Source: Eurosta solidaginis | Taxonomy: Eukaryota; Arthropoda; Insecta; Diptera; Tephritidae | Assembly (NCBI RefSeq): GCF_040869045.1 | Contig: NC_090321.1 | Coordinates: 139,863,689-139,927,688, forward strand | DNA: 64,000 bases | Reading direction: 5' to 3' | In this document: positions 10,817-20,939 of the stretch, one piece after another | How positions within the stretch are numbered: position 1 is the first letter of the stretch | Layout of the letters: each line of letters starts with the position of its first letter | The notes under the pieces: model-generated | Databases searched by the model: none | The model's input: only the letters and a program-made list of their open reading frames with translations | Told to the model about the DNA's origin: nothing | Program-made: the position numbers and the translations under genes

Positions 10817-11735
10817 GGATTAAAATTTGTGAGCAAATTAAAAAGGGGTTGTAAAACTGAAAAAACCTGTGCGAATCACCTAACCAACAATGATTAAAAT
10901 ATAGAAAAACTCTTTATTTAACGCTTTCAATTTGTTTATTTTTTCACTGACTTTGCAGCTTATTTGTGCCGTAAAACAGGGAGCAGGGGGAAGCAACACC
11001 GATGTGTTTTGTGTAAATAAAGGGGGCCACTCGCCACTTCCAAGTTAAATTGTATTGTATACTAAGTGCGCGCGTTGATATAAACTCGACGAAAAGTGTG
11101 AAACCGTGAAATAGATCTTATGCAACAAAGAACAAACAACTGTGTAACAAGATTGATTAAGGAAATTAGTGAAAATAATAGTGACGCAAAAGAAATTAAA
11201 TTTTGCCGCAGTCAAATGGCGTGAAATTTTTGTGAAAGTGAGGTTATGTGCACCTCTTCCCTGTGCTGTGTCTTGAGAGCCTTACCGCTGGTGGGGGGAC
11301 AGACCAGATAGTCACAAGGAATCTTAACCGACGTTAATGCAACGCGTTTGCACTTATTTTCTTTTTTGGCACTACACAGTTTTTTCACACTTTTCGCGGT
11401 TAACTACAATCACGTATGGCACTTTAAATGATTTTTCGCACTTTTTATTTATTGTTTTTAACCAACCAAAAAAAATATGGCAAGAAATATTGCTCTTACT
11501 CTGGCTTGTTATGGCGATTTGTATAGTGGTGCTTATGTGGTAAGATGGCTTGATGTCTTGCAGTGGCTTCCGCTCGCTGTCGATTGCTCAGTGATTGACG
11601 CTGATGTGAAAATAATACTTTTTTCCCGGATAACTTTTTTATGAGGAATTTTTAAGTGTATGCGGTCAGCTATGATGCTTTGTTGTGGACTGTAATTTAG
11701 GTGCTGTTTCCAATTCCTGGTGAAGATGGACCAAA
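10817..11735 (-). other. 5' untranslated leader of BEL A
   Basis: Non-coding DNA between the LTR end and the gag start. Directly inside the LTR the minus strand reads TTTGGTCCATCTTCACC. The TGGTCC start is compatible with a tRNA primer-binding site two bases from the LTR end. This matches the TGGTCC start of the primer site in the neighbouring BEL dimer. Confidence 0.55.
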
Positions 11736-12213
11736 TGTTCGGCCGGTGTGCGTCTAATCCTGGAGAGGTGGGCGCACCGGGTCGATCTCAAAGAACGGGT
11801 GTGTTTGAAAATAAATAGGAGAAGACGAGATTTCTCGTTATAATAAAGCTGTTATTTTTATTGGTAGGTATTAAATATACAGGAATTAATATTACCTTTG
11901 ATAAACGGCAGAGATCGCTGGCGGCAGATGTGAACAGGTTGGCTGTTGAAATCAAAGAGGCCGGTTGTATAGCAAGCTACAACCGTTGACCCGCAAAATC
12001 CTCCGTTTTGGAGGGGAAAGGCACCCACACATCAACCCCGACATGCATATGCATGAGTGCTGACAAAAAGCACACATACACGTGCATGTACATGCATGCA
12101 CATGCATGAGGGTGATGGTGTGGGTGGTTGTAAATTAAGTCGAGTATCGATTTGCAGAGTTGCATTGGGGGGTCGCAATCAGTTGCGGAAAAGTTAGGCA
12201 TCCTGCCTAAACA
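11736..12213 (-). repeat. probable 5' LTR of BEL A
   Basis: The minus strand starts TGTTTAGGCAGGATGCC and ends CCGGCCGAACA, giving TG...CA ends with a short terminal inversion (TGTT/AACA) next to a TGGTCC primer-site candidate. Part of it is a purine-pyrimidine tract around 12066-12110 rich in TGCATG and CATGCA palindromes. No second copy is found at the left end of the element, so the call rests on position and termini only. Confidence 0.55.
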
Positions 12214-12239
12214 ACAACGAACCCATCTTTTCCGCTTCT

Positions 12240-12900
12240 TTTTTCAGTTGGAGTGAGCACAACTTATAGCGCGGGAGCTCAGGCCGATGATATCAATACC
12301 GCCAGTAATTGCACGCTTTTATAAAATTATGTTCCAGAGCGGTTAAGTTGTGCGGATTGTATTATTTTCTCCAGCATCAAATTAAAGGAATCGCACGATA
12401 GGGGTTACCCTGTCTGAAACCTCCTTTAGTTTCGAACTGCTCGGTGAAATCCTTCCGCATTCTGACTGAGCTGATAGTGTTGTTCAAAGTAAATTTGCAC
12501 AGTCACATAAGTTCTAGGGCAAACCAAATTTGGACATAGCGGCATAGAGGCAGCTCCTTTTCGTGCTATCGAAGGTTGCTTTAAGATCAACGAACAGGTA
12601 GTTGTGTGTAAATTCTTTTTTCGCAGATTTTTTCCAAGATTAGGGTTCAACACCCCTAAGTGAAACATCGCTGTCTCCTTTTAAGAGAGCAGAGAAATGT
12701 TGCCTCCATTATTTAAGTACTCTCTGGACATCGGTTCCAAGGTCGTCGTTTTCGTTCTTACAGAGGTTTGGCCCGGACACAAAACCTTCTATCTGTCACC
12801 AAATTTTTCGGTAAAATTTGCTTACGTTATCCCTGGTGGCTAGCAGCTCAAACTTGTCTTATTCACGTCTTTCTGCCTCTGCTTTTTTTCCTGTGAAAGA
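12240..12900 (-). pseudogene. degenerate non-LTR (LINE) reverse transcriptase relic
   Basis: The minus strand gives broken frames with reverse transcriptase blocks: NYLFVDLKATFDSTKR (the first catalytic aspartate), CLYAAMSKFGLP, and near 12430-12460 TKGGFRQGNP, typical of motif B. A later frame gives only a damaged equivalent of the YADD region. Several stops interrupt it. The flank at 12680-12900 shares short blocks with LINE sequences as I remember them. Clade is not assigned. Confidence 0.6.
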
Positions 12901-13351
12901 AACAATCTAATTACCAAACGAAGCTTGGTCATGAAGTTAATTTATCCAGGAAAATATACAATATATCTTTCCATCCTGTTTTCTGGGGTGGTATTCAAGG
13001 CTATTAATCAAAATAAGTAGTGCAAAGGTTTTGAATATATTTAAGAAAGCGGCTTATACGGCAGCAGCAGGGGCAAGGCGAGGTTGGATTAGGCTTAGAA
13101 GGGTTGAATTTCCTTGGTGTTTCTAAACGAGTCATGATTAACGCAATTTCATCAACTCGACTAAAATAGCCTGGGTGGAAAAACCGATATTACACAACGA
13201 CACAGTAGTGTAAAAGAGACCGCGAGAGCGTACGCACGCATACGAATTATATAAAAGTACAAACGACGATTCATATTCATTTTCATTAAATTCAATAAAA
13301 TACATTTGTAACTATTCATTTTAAATAATCATTAAATAATTTCATTAAATA
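12901..13351. other. AT-rich flank of the BEL dimer, original Helitron insertion flank
   Basis: No gene is seen. The last bases before the dimer are AATA and then the CTAGC duplication. Read on the minus strand this is the T-starting host sequence expected immediately after a Helitron 3' end. Confidence 0.45.
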
Positions 13352-13356
13352 CTAGC

Positions 13357-13890
13357 TGTCTAAATGCGCACTACGAAGGGTTGATGCGCTGAGGGATTAA
13401 GGAGAGGTAGCACGTCACTTTATTAAATAAAAGGTGCGATAAATTTCAGGTTAAACGTATAAAAAATATAAACTTTATTTTTAATTGTTGAATTATTTAT
13501 TTTGACAATTTTCACGTTTTCGTATTTATTATATTTAGCGGCGTGATTATAGTTAGGCTGATGGCGAATAACTAAATTTACAACGGCCCAGCACATTCCA
13601 CTGTACCGTTTACTTCTTTTACTGAGAGCATACATATGTAGGTATACATAGATGTGTGTACGCTAAACACTAATTATGTTTCTTATTTACAGGGTTTTTC
13701 AAACAGGTAAATATACATGGTATTCCAAAAGGGTGAGTATAGAATAAAGGTAAGTATTTATAATATAGGTATTAGAAATTAATTCATTTCAATATAATTA
13801 TAATTTTTCTTTTCAGATAATGTATATATTATATATATAAATTTATTTTAATCCTCAAACTCTATGAGGTTCTCGCTCATGTCTTCAACA
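13357..13890 (-). repeat. LTR 1 of the BEL dimer (3' LTR of B)
   Basis: 534 bp. On the minus strand it starts TGTTGAAGACATGAGCGAG and ends CATTTAGACA. It is the most diverged of the three, especially in its last 30 bp (ATGCGCACTACGAAGG versus ATGTTCACTATGATGG on the plus strand). Confidence 0.93.
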
Positions 13891-13934
13891 TGCCGGCGGG
13901 CCTGGGGCGAGGTGATCTGCATGAGATCCTGCAG

Positions 13935-14399
13935 CTAATCTAGCGTTTCCTTGGCTTGATTGAATAAGCCGCGAAGGCGCCTTTGGAGGATAGGACGACG
14001 TGGTTGGCGCGGCTTCTCTACACGACTGCGCTGGGACTGAGTAGTGGACTTCGGCCTGGTTGCCGTGCTAGCTCGCCGTTGCTGATTCCTCGGAGGTCGA
14101 TTTGTTTCGCGGTCATGATTTGTCGAGCGTTTTGATAGAGTATGGTGTGCTAGCCCGCAGCGACGAAAACTTGTTGGAGAGTCACAGGCGTCCGTTACAT
14201 GTGAGATGGCCAAACAATTTATGCAGTAACCGTGCGCCTTTGCGGATTCATAGCGCTCGTCTGGAGTCATAGCCAGAAAAGCGCGGCAAAATTGAGTGAA
14301 TGCGGCAGCAGAGGCGCCACTTCCGATAATCCTTGGATCTGGAAAGAAACGTCGAAAAACCTTATTAGAAGGGGTATGTGTGATGAGGAGAGATGACAT
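13935..14399 (-). CDS. extra 3' ORF with BEL-gag-type zinc knuckles (body B)
   Basis: A 154-codon frame lies downstream of the pol frame and before the 3' LTR. Its middle reads AFLAMTPDERYESAKAHGYC, then CINCLAISHVTDAC and a C-x2-G-L-A-HHTL motif. This is the same architecture as the knuckle region of BEL gag proteins (C-x2-CL-x3-H-x4-C, then HHTLLH); compare 8696-10816, where it sits inside gag. The C-terminal third is very basic and rich in R, Q and P (RNQQRRAS, RRPILQRRLRG), as expected for a nucleic-acid-binding tail. The gag of bodies B and C lacks these knuckles. It may be a relocated gag segment, an accessory RNA-binding protein, or a fragment of another BEL element. Confidence 0.6.
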   Translation of the reverse strand: MSSLLITHTPSNKVFRRFFPDPRIIGSGASAAAFTQFCRAFLAMTPDERYESAKAHGYCINCLAISHVTDACDSPTSFRRCGLAHHTLSKRSTNHDRETNRPPRNQQRRASTATRPKSTTQSQRSRVEKPRQPRRPILQRRLRGLFNQAKETLD

Positions 14400-14440
14400 T
14401 CGGGTAACATGAGGGGTCCTATAAAAACTGAGGAATACGA

Positions 14441-15801
14441 TTAGGCGGGGGGTAACAGACAGAGTTTCGTTATGTTGCGAGTGGCAGTTCCGCCCTCGGT
14501 TCGGATATCTACTACGCGAACACTTTGATCACGAGCAGTATAAAGTTTTGTGATTCGGCCTAACTGCCATTCGTTGGGAGATAAGAGATCGTCTTTAATG
14601 ACGACGAGGTCACCTTCCTTAATGTTGGCTTCTTGGCGTTGCCATTTGTAACGCTTGTGGAGTTCCTGCAGGTATTCGGTTTTCCAGCGTTTGCTGAATT
14701 GGTGATGCAGTACCTTTAGCTTTTGCCATTTTTTCACTAAAGAGCGGTTCTCACAGTTAGGCTCAGGAATAGACAGAAGGGGAGCACCGCGTATAAAATG
14801 ACCTGGAGTTAAAGCTTTTAGATCGTCGGGGTCTTGTGAAATTGCGGAAAGCGGTCTGGAGTTGAGGACGGCTTCTACGCGAATGAGGAGAAAGGTGTAC
14901 TTCTGATTTCCGGCAACCTTGGTTAAGTGAATTTTAAAGCTTCTCACTGGACGTACGGAGGGACAAACTGCCATGAGAGTCCGTGGATAGCATATTTGCT
15001 TGCGATGTCTTCGGCAGCTTCCTGGAGAAATGTGGCAAACTCGCGTTGCAGGCTGCGTTGGGCTCCTACGAATGTCTTACCATTATCGGACATAATGTTG
15101 CGAATGCTGCTTTGAAAGCTTCAGTGGTGAGGTCTGAGCAGACTTCGAGATGCATGGCTTTGGTGGAAAAGCATACGAAAACGCAGACGTATGCTTTGGC
15201 GTATGATTCACGTCGGAGAGTTGACGTTTTTACAAGGAAAGGCCCTGCAAATTCTACTCCAGTGCTATGAAAGGGCAGTGAGTAAGTTACGCGCTCTGGT
15301 GGTAGAGCGGCCATAACTTGAGATTTCATTTTTTGCTTATAGATAGTGCATTTCTTGCACTGAAATATGCATTTCTTCACCTTTTGTTTTAGCCGGGGAA
15401 TATAATATTCTTGTTGAACCATGCGGATCATAAGTTGTGTATCGGCATGGAGTAAGGTCGCATGGAGAAAGTCCACAAGGAGAGCGCAGTACCGTGAGTT
15501 GTCGGTTATGATTATAGGGTGCTTTTCGTTGTGACTCATGTCTGCATAGGCGAGGCGTCCATTTACGCGTAATAGTCCCATTTCGTCCAAGACCGGGTTG
15601 AGCGGGAGCAACGAAATTCCTTTTCCGAGAGACTTTGCAGCTTTGAGGTCTGCGATCACTTCTCCATATTGGTTTTGCTGAGCGTTCGCAATGAGGTGCA
15701 CCTTTGCCTGACGAATCTCTTCCTGGGTGAGATGAATTGTGGATGGTATCAGCTGTTTCCTGGACTTCGATACAAATCGGCGAATGTAAGCGAGGACTCA
15801 A
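14441..15801 (-). pseudogene. integrase and DUF5641 tail of BEL body B
   Basis: The frames give the zinc-binding HHCC region (HATLLHADTQ, CKKCTIYKQK), the core GVEFAGPF with the first catalytic aspartate changed to glutamate (body C keeps GVDFAGPF), and MSDNGKTFVGAQRSL in another frame after a deletion. A second deletion removes the GGLWEAGV segment with the catalytic glutamate: VPPY joins directly to RSFKIHLTKV. The DUF5641 tail (TPGHFIRGAPLL, LSPNEWQLGRI) ends at 14441. A 2-bp loss near 15800 breaks the link to RNase H. This integrase cannot be active. Confidence 0.88.
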
Positions 15802-16011
15802 TGCTCGAGCGAATTACGAAAATCGGTCCAGAAAGTCATGATTTTCCAGTGCGTGCAGGGCTTCTATCCGTCGTTGTTCTGGGGGTGAGTCATTATGATG
15901 GCTATCTTTCGGCCAGTCAGGAAGGGAGTGTACGAGCCACTTTGGGCCGTTCCACCAGAGTGAACAGTCGATCAAGTCCTGGGTTGGATTTTCGCCAATG
16001 GGTACAAATCG

Positions 16012-17436
16012 TCACGTTGCGTTACTGACATTGTGGGGTATCTGGGATACGCGGTTTGCTACATAGGTTTTCCATGTATGTGGTGACTTTTCGAGCCAAG
16101 CCAGCACTATGGAGGAGTATGTCCACAGAGTCAAGTTGCTCTCTGTGAGTTTAAGCGAAGTTCGAATATGCTTTACTAATTTTGACAGGAGTAATGCTCC
16201 GCAGAGCTCTAATCGGGGAAGGCTCACTGTTTGTAGGGGTGCGACTTTACTTTTCGCTACGAGTAAGTGAGAGGATATAGAGTTATCGCTGTGTTGTACT
16301 CTTAAATAGACGCAGGCACAATATGCCTTTTCAGAGGCGTCGGAGAAACCATGTATATGAGCGGGCACGTTGGGTGTGAATTGAACCCAACGTGGAATTT
16401 TTATATCTCCAATTTCTGAGAGGTTTTCCGTAAAGGATTTCCATTTGTGAAGTGAACCGGGTTTGACGTGCTCATCCCAATCCATTCCTTCCATCCAGAG
16501 CTGTTGCAGGAGAGTTTTTGCTACTATCATTATAAGCGATAGCCATCCTTCCGGGTCGAAAAGTTTCGCGACGGACGAGAGATATGTCGCTTGGTTGACG
16601 AGTTTGCGTCCGATATGGGGTCGTACGAATAAGAGAAGGAGTCTTCGATTGCGTTCCAGCGTACTCCAACAGTTTTTGTGGAGCTTGAGTCGTGGAATTT
16701 TAGAAAGTCAGCATCGAGAAGATCAGACTCGGGGATTGATTCCAATATTTCTGGGTGGTTCGCTGTCATTTTTTTGAGTGGGAAGCCTGCTGACTTTAGT
16801 GCTTCGATCAGCTGAGTCATGGTTTCGCGAATGGACTGTATGTTATGTCCGCCCGAGAGAATATCATCCTCGTAGGTTTCTCGCAGGAGAACGTTGGTAG
16901 CGATGGGGAAGATTACTGTTTTTAATTTAAAATCTTCCATTCTGCCTTGAGGAGATTGACGAAAGAGTATTCGTTGGAAGTCTTGATCTTACTTGTGGAC
17001 ATATATTTGCCGATACATCTTCTCAATGTCGCCGTTAAATACATATTTGTAGAGTCGCCAGTTGAGTATAACCACCATTAAATCATTTTGTAAAACGGGA
17101 CCTGAATGAAGCGCGTCGTTGAGTGAGATGCCGGAGAGAGATCGTTTGGATGCATTGAAAACTAATCGGACATTAGTAGTTTTACTATCGGGTTTGAGTA
17201 CGGCATGATGTCGTAAGTAAAACGAGAAATACTTTCAATCACGTATAATTTCCCGAGGGGTTGAGGGCTCCATATGATATAGGGTTAAGTATTCCGCTAA
17301 GACGTTGGAGTAGGTCGTTCGGAGCTCTGGTTTTTTTCAATGCTTCCTTCTACGCTGAGGTACTGTTGCTGAGCAGCGGGTCTAGAGGGCCCTAAAGCTA
17401 TTGAGTCGGGAAACGAGTCTTTAAATGGGAGTTTTA
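16012..17436 (-). pseudogene. reverse transcriptase and RNase H of BEL body B
   Basis: From high to low coordinates the minus strand shows the VRLVFNASK block, WRLYKYVFNGDIEKMYRQI, a TAA, then RILFRQSPQGRMEDFKLKTV. This fuses, after loss of the palm segment, to LLRETYEDDILSGGH; the catalytic pair is YEDD instead of the YVDD typical of BEL. RNase H follows with [19 protein letters not shown] and [13 protein letters not shown] frame change near 16530 separates RT from RNase H. The enzyme would copy element RNA to cDNA, but this copy is dead. Confidence 0.88.
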
Positions 17437-18281
17437 CTACGTAGCGGCCATCATTTCTTCGGATTGTGGTACTTTGTAGAGCTCTTCGCATATTAGATCA
17501 TCGTCTTTTAGAGAGGAAGCCGATGGCACTTCTTCTTGTTCCCAAAACCTTTTGAGTAGGTCTTCGAGGAAATCCTTTTGCGTTTCAACTACTTGAGTTG
17601 AGAATGTTGAGATCTGTTCCTTAAGTGGCCCGCTTAATATCCACCCTAAGATTGTGTTCTGGGCTATTAAACTTCCATCTACATTGGTTTTGAAGCCCGG
17701 AATCAGTATTTGAGGAAGTATGTCGCTACCTATTACCATATCTATCTTGGCAAGCGCGAAACAGTTGGGGTCTGCTAGTGATAGTGTTGAGTATTCTTTG
17801 AGGTCTATATAAGAGACTTTAAACGTTGGCAAGAATTGCGTCAGTTGAGGGAGTATGACCGCATTAGTTGCGATTTTAATATTGAGATTTGGAGAACATA
17901 TGGTGATTGAGCACACCTTATCTGCTTTCTTGACTGTTCGTCCACCCATTCCCAATATTTCGTAATTGGTATTTTGAACGGGTAGACCAAGTAGCTTTTG
18001 TATTCTAGAGATTACAAACGTTTTTTTGGGATCCTTGGTCTAGAAGAGCACGAATATTAAAGGTTTCTCCTTTGCGTAACCTCATACCGAGTAGCCAGGA
18101 ATTGGTTCAACTCGGACCACAGAGGAAGTTCCTTGGAGGAATTGAGTGATTGCTTCCATAACGCTAGAGTTTCGTCTGGGAGTTTAGAGGAGCAGAGGTA
18201 TACCAGCATCGGGTCCCAACTGTTCGTGGAAACACCGTTAGCTTTAAGGGTTGAGATACAATTATTTATCGTGGTTTGCAC
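17437..18281 (-). pseudogene. gag C-terminus and protease remnant of BEL body B
   Basis: 18057-18281 encodes the end of the DUF1759 gag domain (TLKANGVSTNSWDPML ... FLATRYEV). It runs directly into the protease region without any CCHC knuckle, in a different frame. 17437-17955 gives the DUF1758 protease end (MVIGSDILPQIL, LGWILSGPL). One T is missing near 17475 relative to body C, which shifts the frame before RT. The N-terminal half of gag is deleted; compare 24722-25297 in body C. Confidence 0.85.
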
Positions 18282-20074
18282 GTACTGTATCCGTTCTCCA
18301 TTTTCACTTGTTACGGATTGTATATTACAGAGGGTTTTGAGCTGGTTGTCGACGAGAATTCGGCGGTTCTTATATCGATGCTTTAATGCATTCCACGCAA
18401 GCTCAAAACTTTTGGGCAGGAGAGAGTTTGGGGTAATGTAATGTAAAATTGTATCAAAAGTTTCAGGGGTGATTTGAGCTTTTGACCCACTGTATTTCGA
18501 GTTGTTTTTTATAAGCTGAAGGCCACTGCACTTTTGACTAGCGGGAGTTCCATAAACAAGTGAGGGTGGGAAATACTTGTCTTAGCGCATCTAAGTCCAA
18601 GTATGTTTATGTGCATACAAATATATATATTCAGCGAAGAGAAATAAATAGTTGTGGGTGGAGTTAATTTGCAAATTACCTAAAGTAAATGGTGTTATAC
18701 TAAGTACACATAAAGGGAATTGAGAGAGTCAATAATGCGGTTATTAACATTGAATGTTTCAGGGACCGAAACAACGTTAAATATTTTGCAGTTTAAGGCG
18801 GAGTTTGCCTTTTGATTTGGGACGAATGCATATGTATATATTTGTAACTTTTGCACTTTTGTAAGTCGCAAATAATATCTAAGGTAATTTATTCTAGGAG
18901 AGCAAATTTCTTGTGGTGGCTTGGTATATAAGTAAATATGTGATATGGGTATGTATATATATCCATATATAATATGTAAGAATCACAAATTTGAGAGTAT
19001 TATTAATATACCTACATATGTATATATAAGAAGAGCTTAGCGGGATTTTATTAAATGAGAGAGATTTGCGTAAAACGGTATTTTGTACGGATTCTTTCCA
19101 AGATCCTGTCAACTTTACCGTAGATGAGTGCGATTATTTGCTTAGGGGAATTCCGCTGCACTTATATATGCATATGTTTTGGGCAAGGTGTACTTACTTT
19201 GGCATATTTTGCTTTTACCACCTGATTTTTCTGTTGCTGGATTGTTGTTGTTGTTGTCGCTCAGTGTCGCTGATGCTGTTGCGCTAGCGGCAGTACTGCT
19301 TCGTTGTTGTTGCGTCGGGTTTACTGCCGGGTACCACTATTGCAGGTCTACTGCTCGTGGTTTAAAAATTAAAAACTTTGTGGATGCGTTTCCAAACCAC
19401 TTTGAAAATCGATTTTTTTTTTTTTTTTAAATTATGTCTAATTTGGTTTTATTTTTATTTTTTCAACAAGTGCTCCACTTTTTTTTTTATAATAGAAATT
19501 CTTTTATTTTCCTACGTTCTGTCCTTTTTTAATATTTTCAAACTTTTGTTTTTCTTCCTGTTATTCGACAACTTTTTCTATATAATATCCCTTATTTTTC
19601 TTTTTAATAATTTCTAGGTTTTTATTCCTTTTTTATTTTCACCGTCTTTTTTTCAGAACTTGGCCACTTCACCGTTTGCGTTCTTCACTTCACCTCACTC
19701 ACTTTCTCAGTAAAATTGGATGTACTTTTGTTGCTTTTACTTTTTCTGTACTTGTATATTTGTACTTGTATGTATGTATTCTTTAATATTTCTCACTTAA
19801 TTTGTACTTTTTTATTTTATTTCTAATAATTTTTAATATAATGTATATATCTTAGGTATTTTGAAACTTTTGTTTGTCTTTCTATGTTTTCAGCACTTGT
19901 AATGTATTTTTTAAATATTTTAAAAATTTTATTTCTCTTTATATTTTCAGCACTTTGTATTAGATAAATATGTTAGCGCGTCGCGTCTACCGGTTTTTGT
20001 GTTTTAATGTATTGTTTCCAATGTAATTAATATTTAATTATTATTTTCACTATTTTGTAGGTCGCTAGTTCACT
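18282..20074 (-). other. gag deletion junction and long 5' leader of BEL body B
   Basis: The remaining gag part runs to about 18440, where a deletion of about 576 bp relative to body C joins GGGGTAATG to TAATGTAAAATTG. From there to the primer site the sequence is non-coding and AT-rich, with pyrimidine-rich stretches (19405-19660) and repeated TTTTCAGCAC and TGTACTT motifs. Plus-strand frames in it are leader sequence shared with body C. Confidence 0.8.
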
Positions 20075-20093
20075 GTATGGTACCAAAGGACCA
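20075..20093 (-). promoter_or_regulatory. primer-binding site of BEL body B
   Basis: Immediately after the LTR end CATTTAGACA the minus strand reads TGGTCCTTTGGTACCATAC. The initial TGG pairs with the CCA end of a tRNA, as expected for the minus-strand primer site. The body C copy at 26932-26950 is identical. The tRNA was not identified. Confidence 0.65.
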
Positions 20094-20630
20094 TGTCTAA
20101 ATGTTCACTATGATGGGTAGATGCGCTGAGGGATTAAGGGGAGGTAGGACGTCACTTTATTAAATAAAAGGCGCGATAACTTTCAGGTTAAACGTATAAA
20201 AATATAAACTTTATTTTTAATTGTTGAATTATTTATTTTAACAATTTTCACGTTTTCGTATTTATTATATTTAGCGGCGTGATTATAGTTAGGCTGATGG
20301 CGAATAACTAAATTTACAACGGCCCAGCACATTCCACTGGACCATTTACTTCTTTTACTGAGAGCATACATATGTAGGTATACATATGTAGATGTGTGTA
20401 CGCTAAACAGTAATTATGTTTCTTATTTACAGGGTTCTTCAAACAGGTAAATATACATGGTATTCCAAAAGGGTGGGTATAGAATAAAGGTAAGTATTTA
20501 TAATATAGGTATTAGAAATTAATTCATTTCAATATAATTATAATTTTTCTTTTCAGATAATGTATATATTATATATATAAATTTATTTTAATCCTCAAAC
20601 TCTATGAGGTTCTCGCTCATGTCTTCAACA
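20094..20630 (-). repeat. LTR 2, shared middle LTR of the BEL dimer
   Basis: 537 bp. It serves as 5' LTR of body B and 3' LTR of body C, with the same TG...CA ends. It is closer to LTR 3 than to LTR 1 in its U5 end, as expected if it arose by recombination between LTRs. Confidence 0.93.
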
Positions 20631-20674
20631 TGCCGGCGGGCCTGGGGCGAGGTGATCTGCATGAGGTCCTGCAG

Positions 20675-20883
20675 CTAATCTAGCGTTTCCTTGGCTTGAT
20701 TGAATAAGCCGCGAAGGCGCCTTTGGAGGATAGGACGACGTGGTTGGCGCGGCTTCTCTACACGACTGCGCTGGGACTGAGTAGTGTACTTCGGCCTGGT
20801 TGCCGTGCTAGCTCGCCGTTGCTGATTCCTCGGAGGTCGATTTGTTTCGCGGTCATGATTTGGCGAGCGTTTTGATAGAGTGC
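20675..20883 (-). pseudogene. truncated 3' zinc-knuckle ORF of BEL body C
   Basis: Only the basic C-terminal part (RNQQRRAS ... GLFNQAKETLD) of the body B ORF survives. The knuckle half was lost in the deletion ending at the G tract. The remaining part is nearly identical to B. Confidence 0.8.
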
Positions 20884-20906
20884 GGGGGGGGGGGGGGGGG
20901 GGGGGG
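20884..20906 (+). repeat. 23-base G homopolymer at a deletion junction
   Basis: A G run fills the place of about 440 bp that body B has at 14142-14581. Such a run is unlike anything else in this AT-rich window. Confidence 0.9.
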
Positions 20907-20939
20907 AGGTAAGAGATCGTCTTTAATGACAAAGAGGTC

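Larger units (their letters stand above)
4080..12213 (-). mobile_element. BEL/Pao LTR retrotransposon A, degenerate
   Basis: Read on the minus strand, the order is LTR (11736-12213), leader, gag-protease, RT-RNase H, integrase with DUF5641 tail, then a repetitive 3' non-coding region reaching at least about 4080. This is the normal BEL/Pao order. No partner of the LTR is visible at the left end, so the 3' LTR is missing, truncated or too diverged to see. Lesions include a TAG at 8696-8698, a frame change near 8650, a TGA at 7410-7412, a TAA at 6906-6908, a small frameshifting deletion after the YVCLFVCFST block, and a 422-bp tandem duplication. The left boundary is approximate. Confidence 0.85.

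Noticed and set aside
19066..19617. Plus-strand frames in the BEL leader (also 25845-26389)
   Set aside because: They repeat in both BEL leaders, are low-complexity (poly-Cys, Leu and Phe) and run antisense to the element; leader sequence, not genes.
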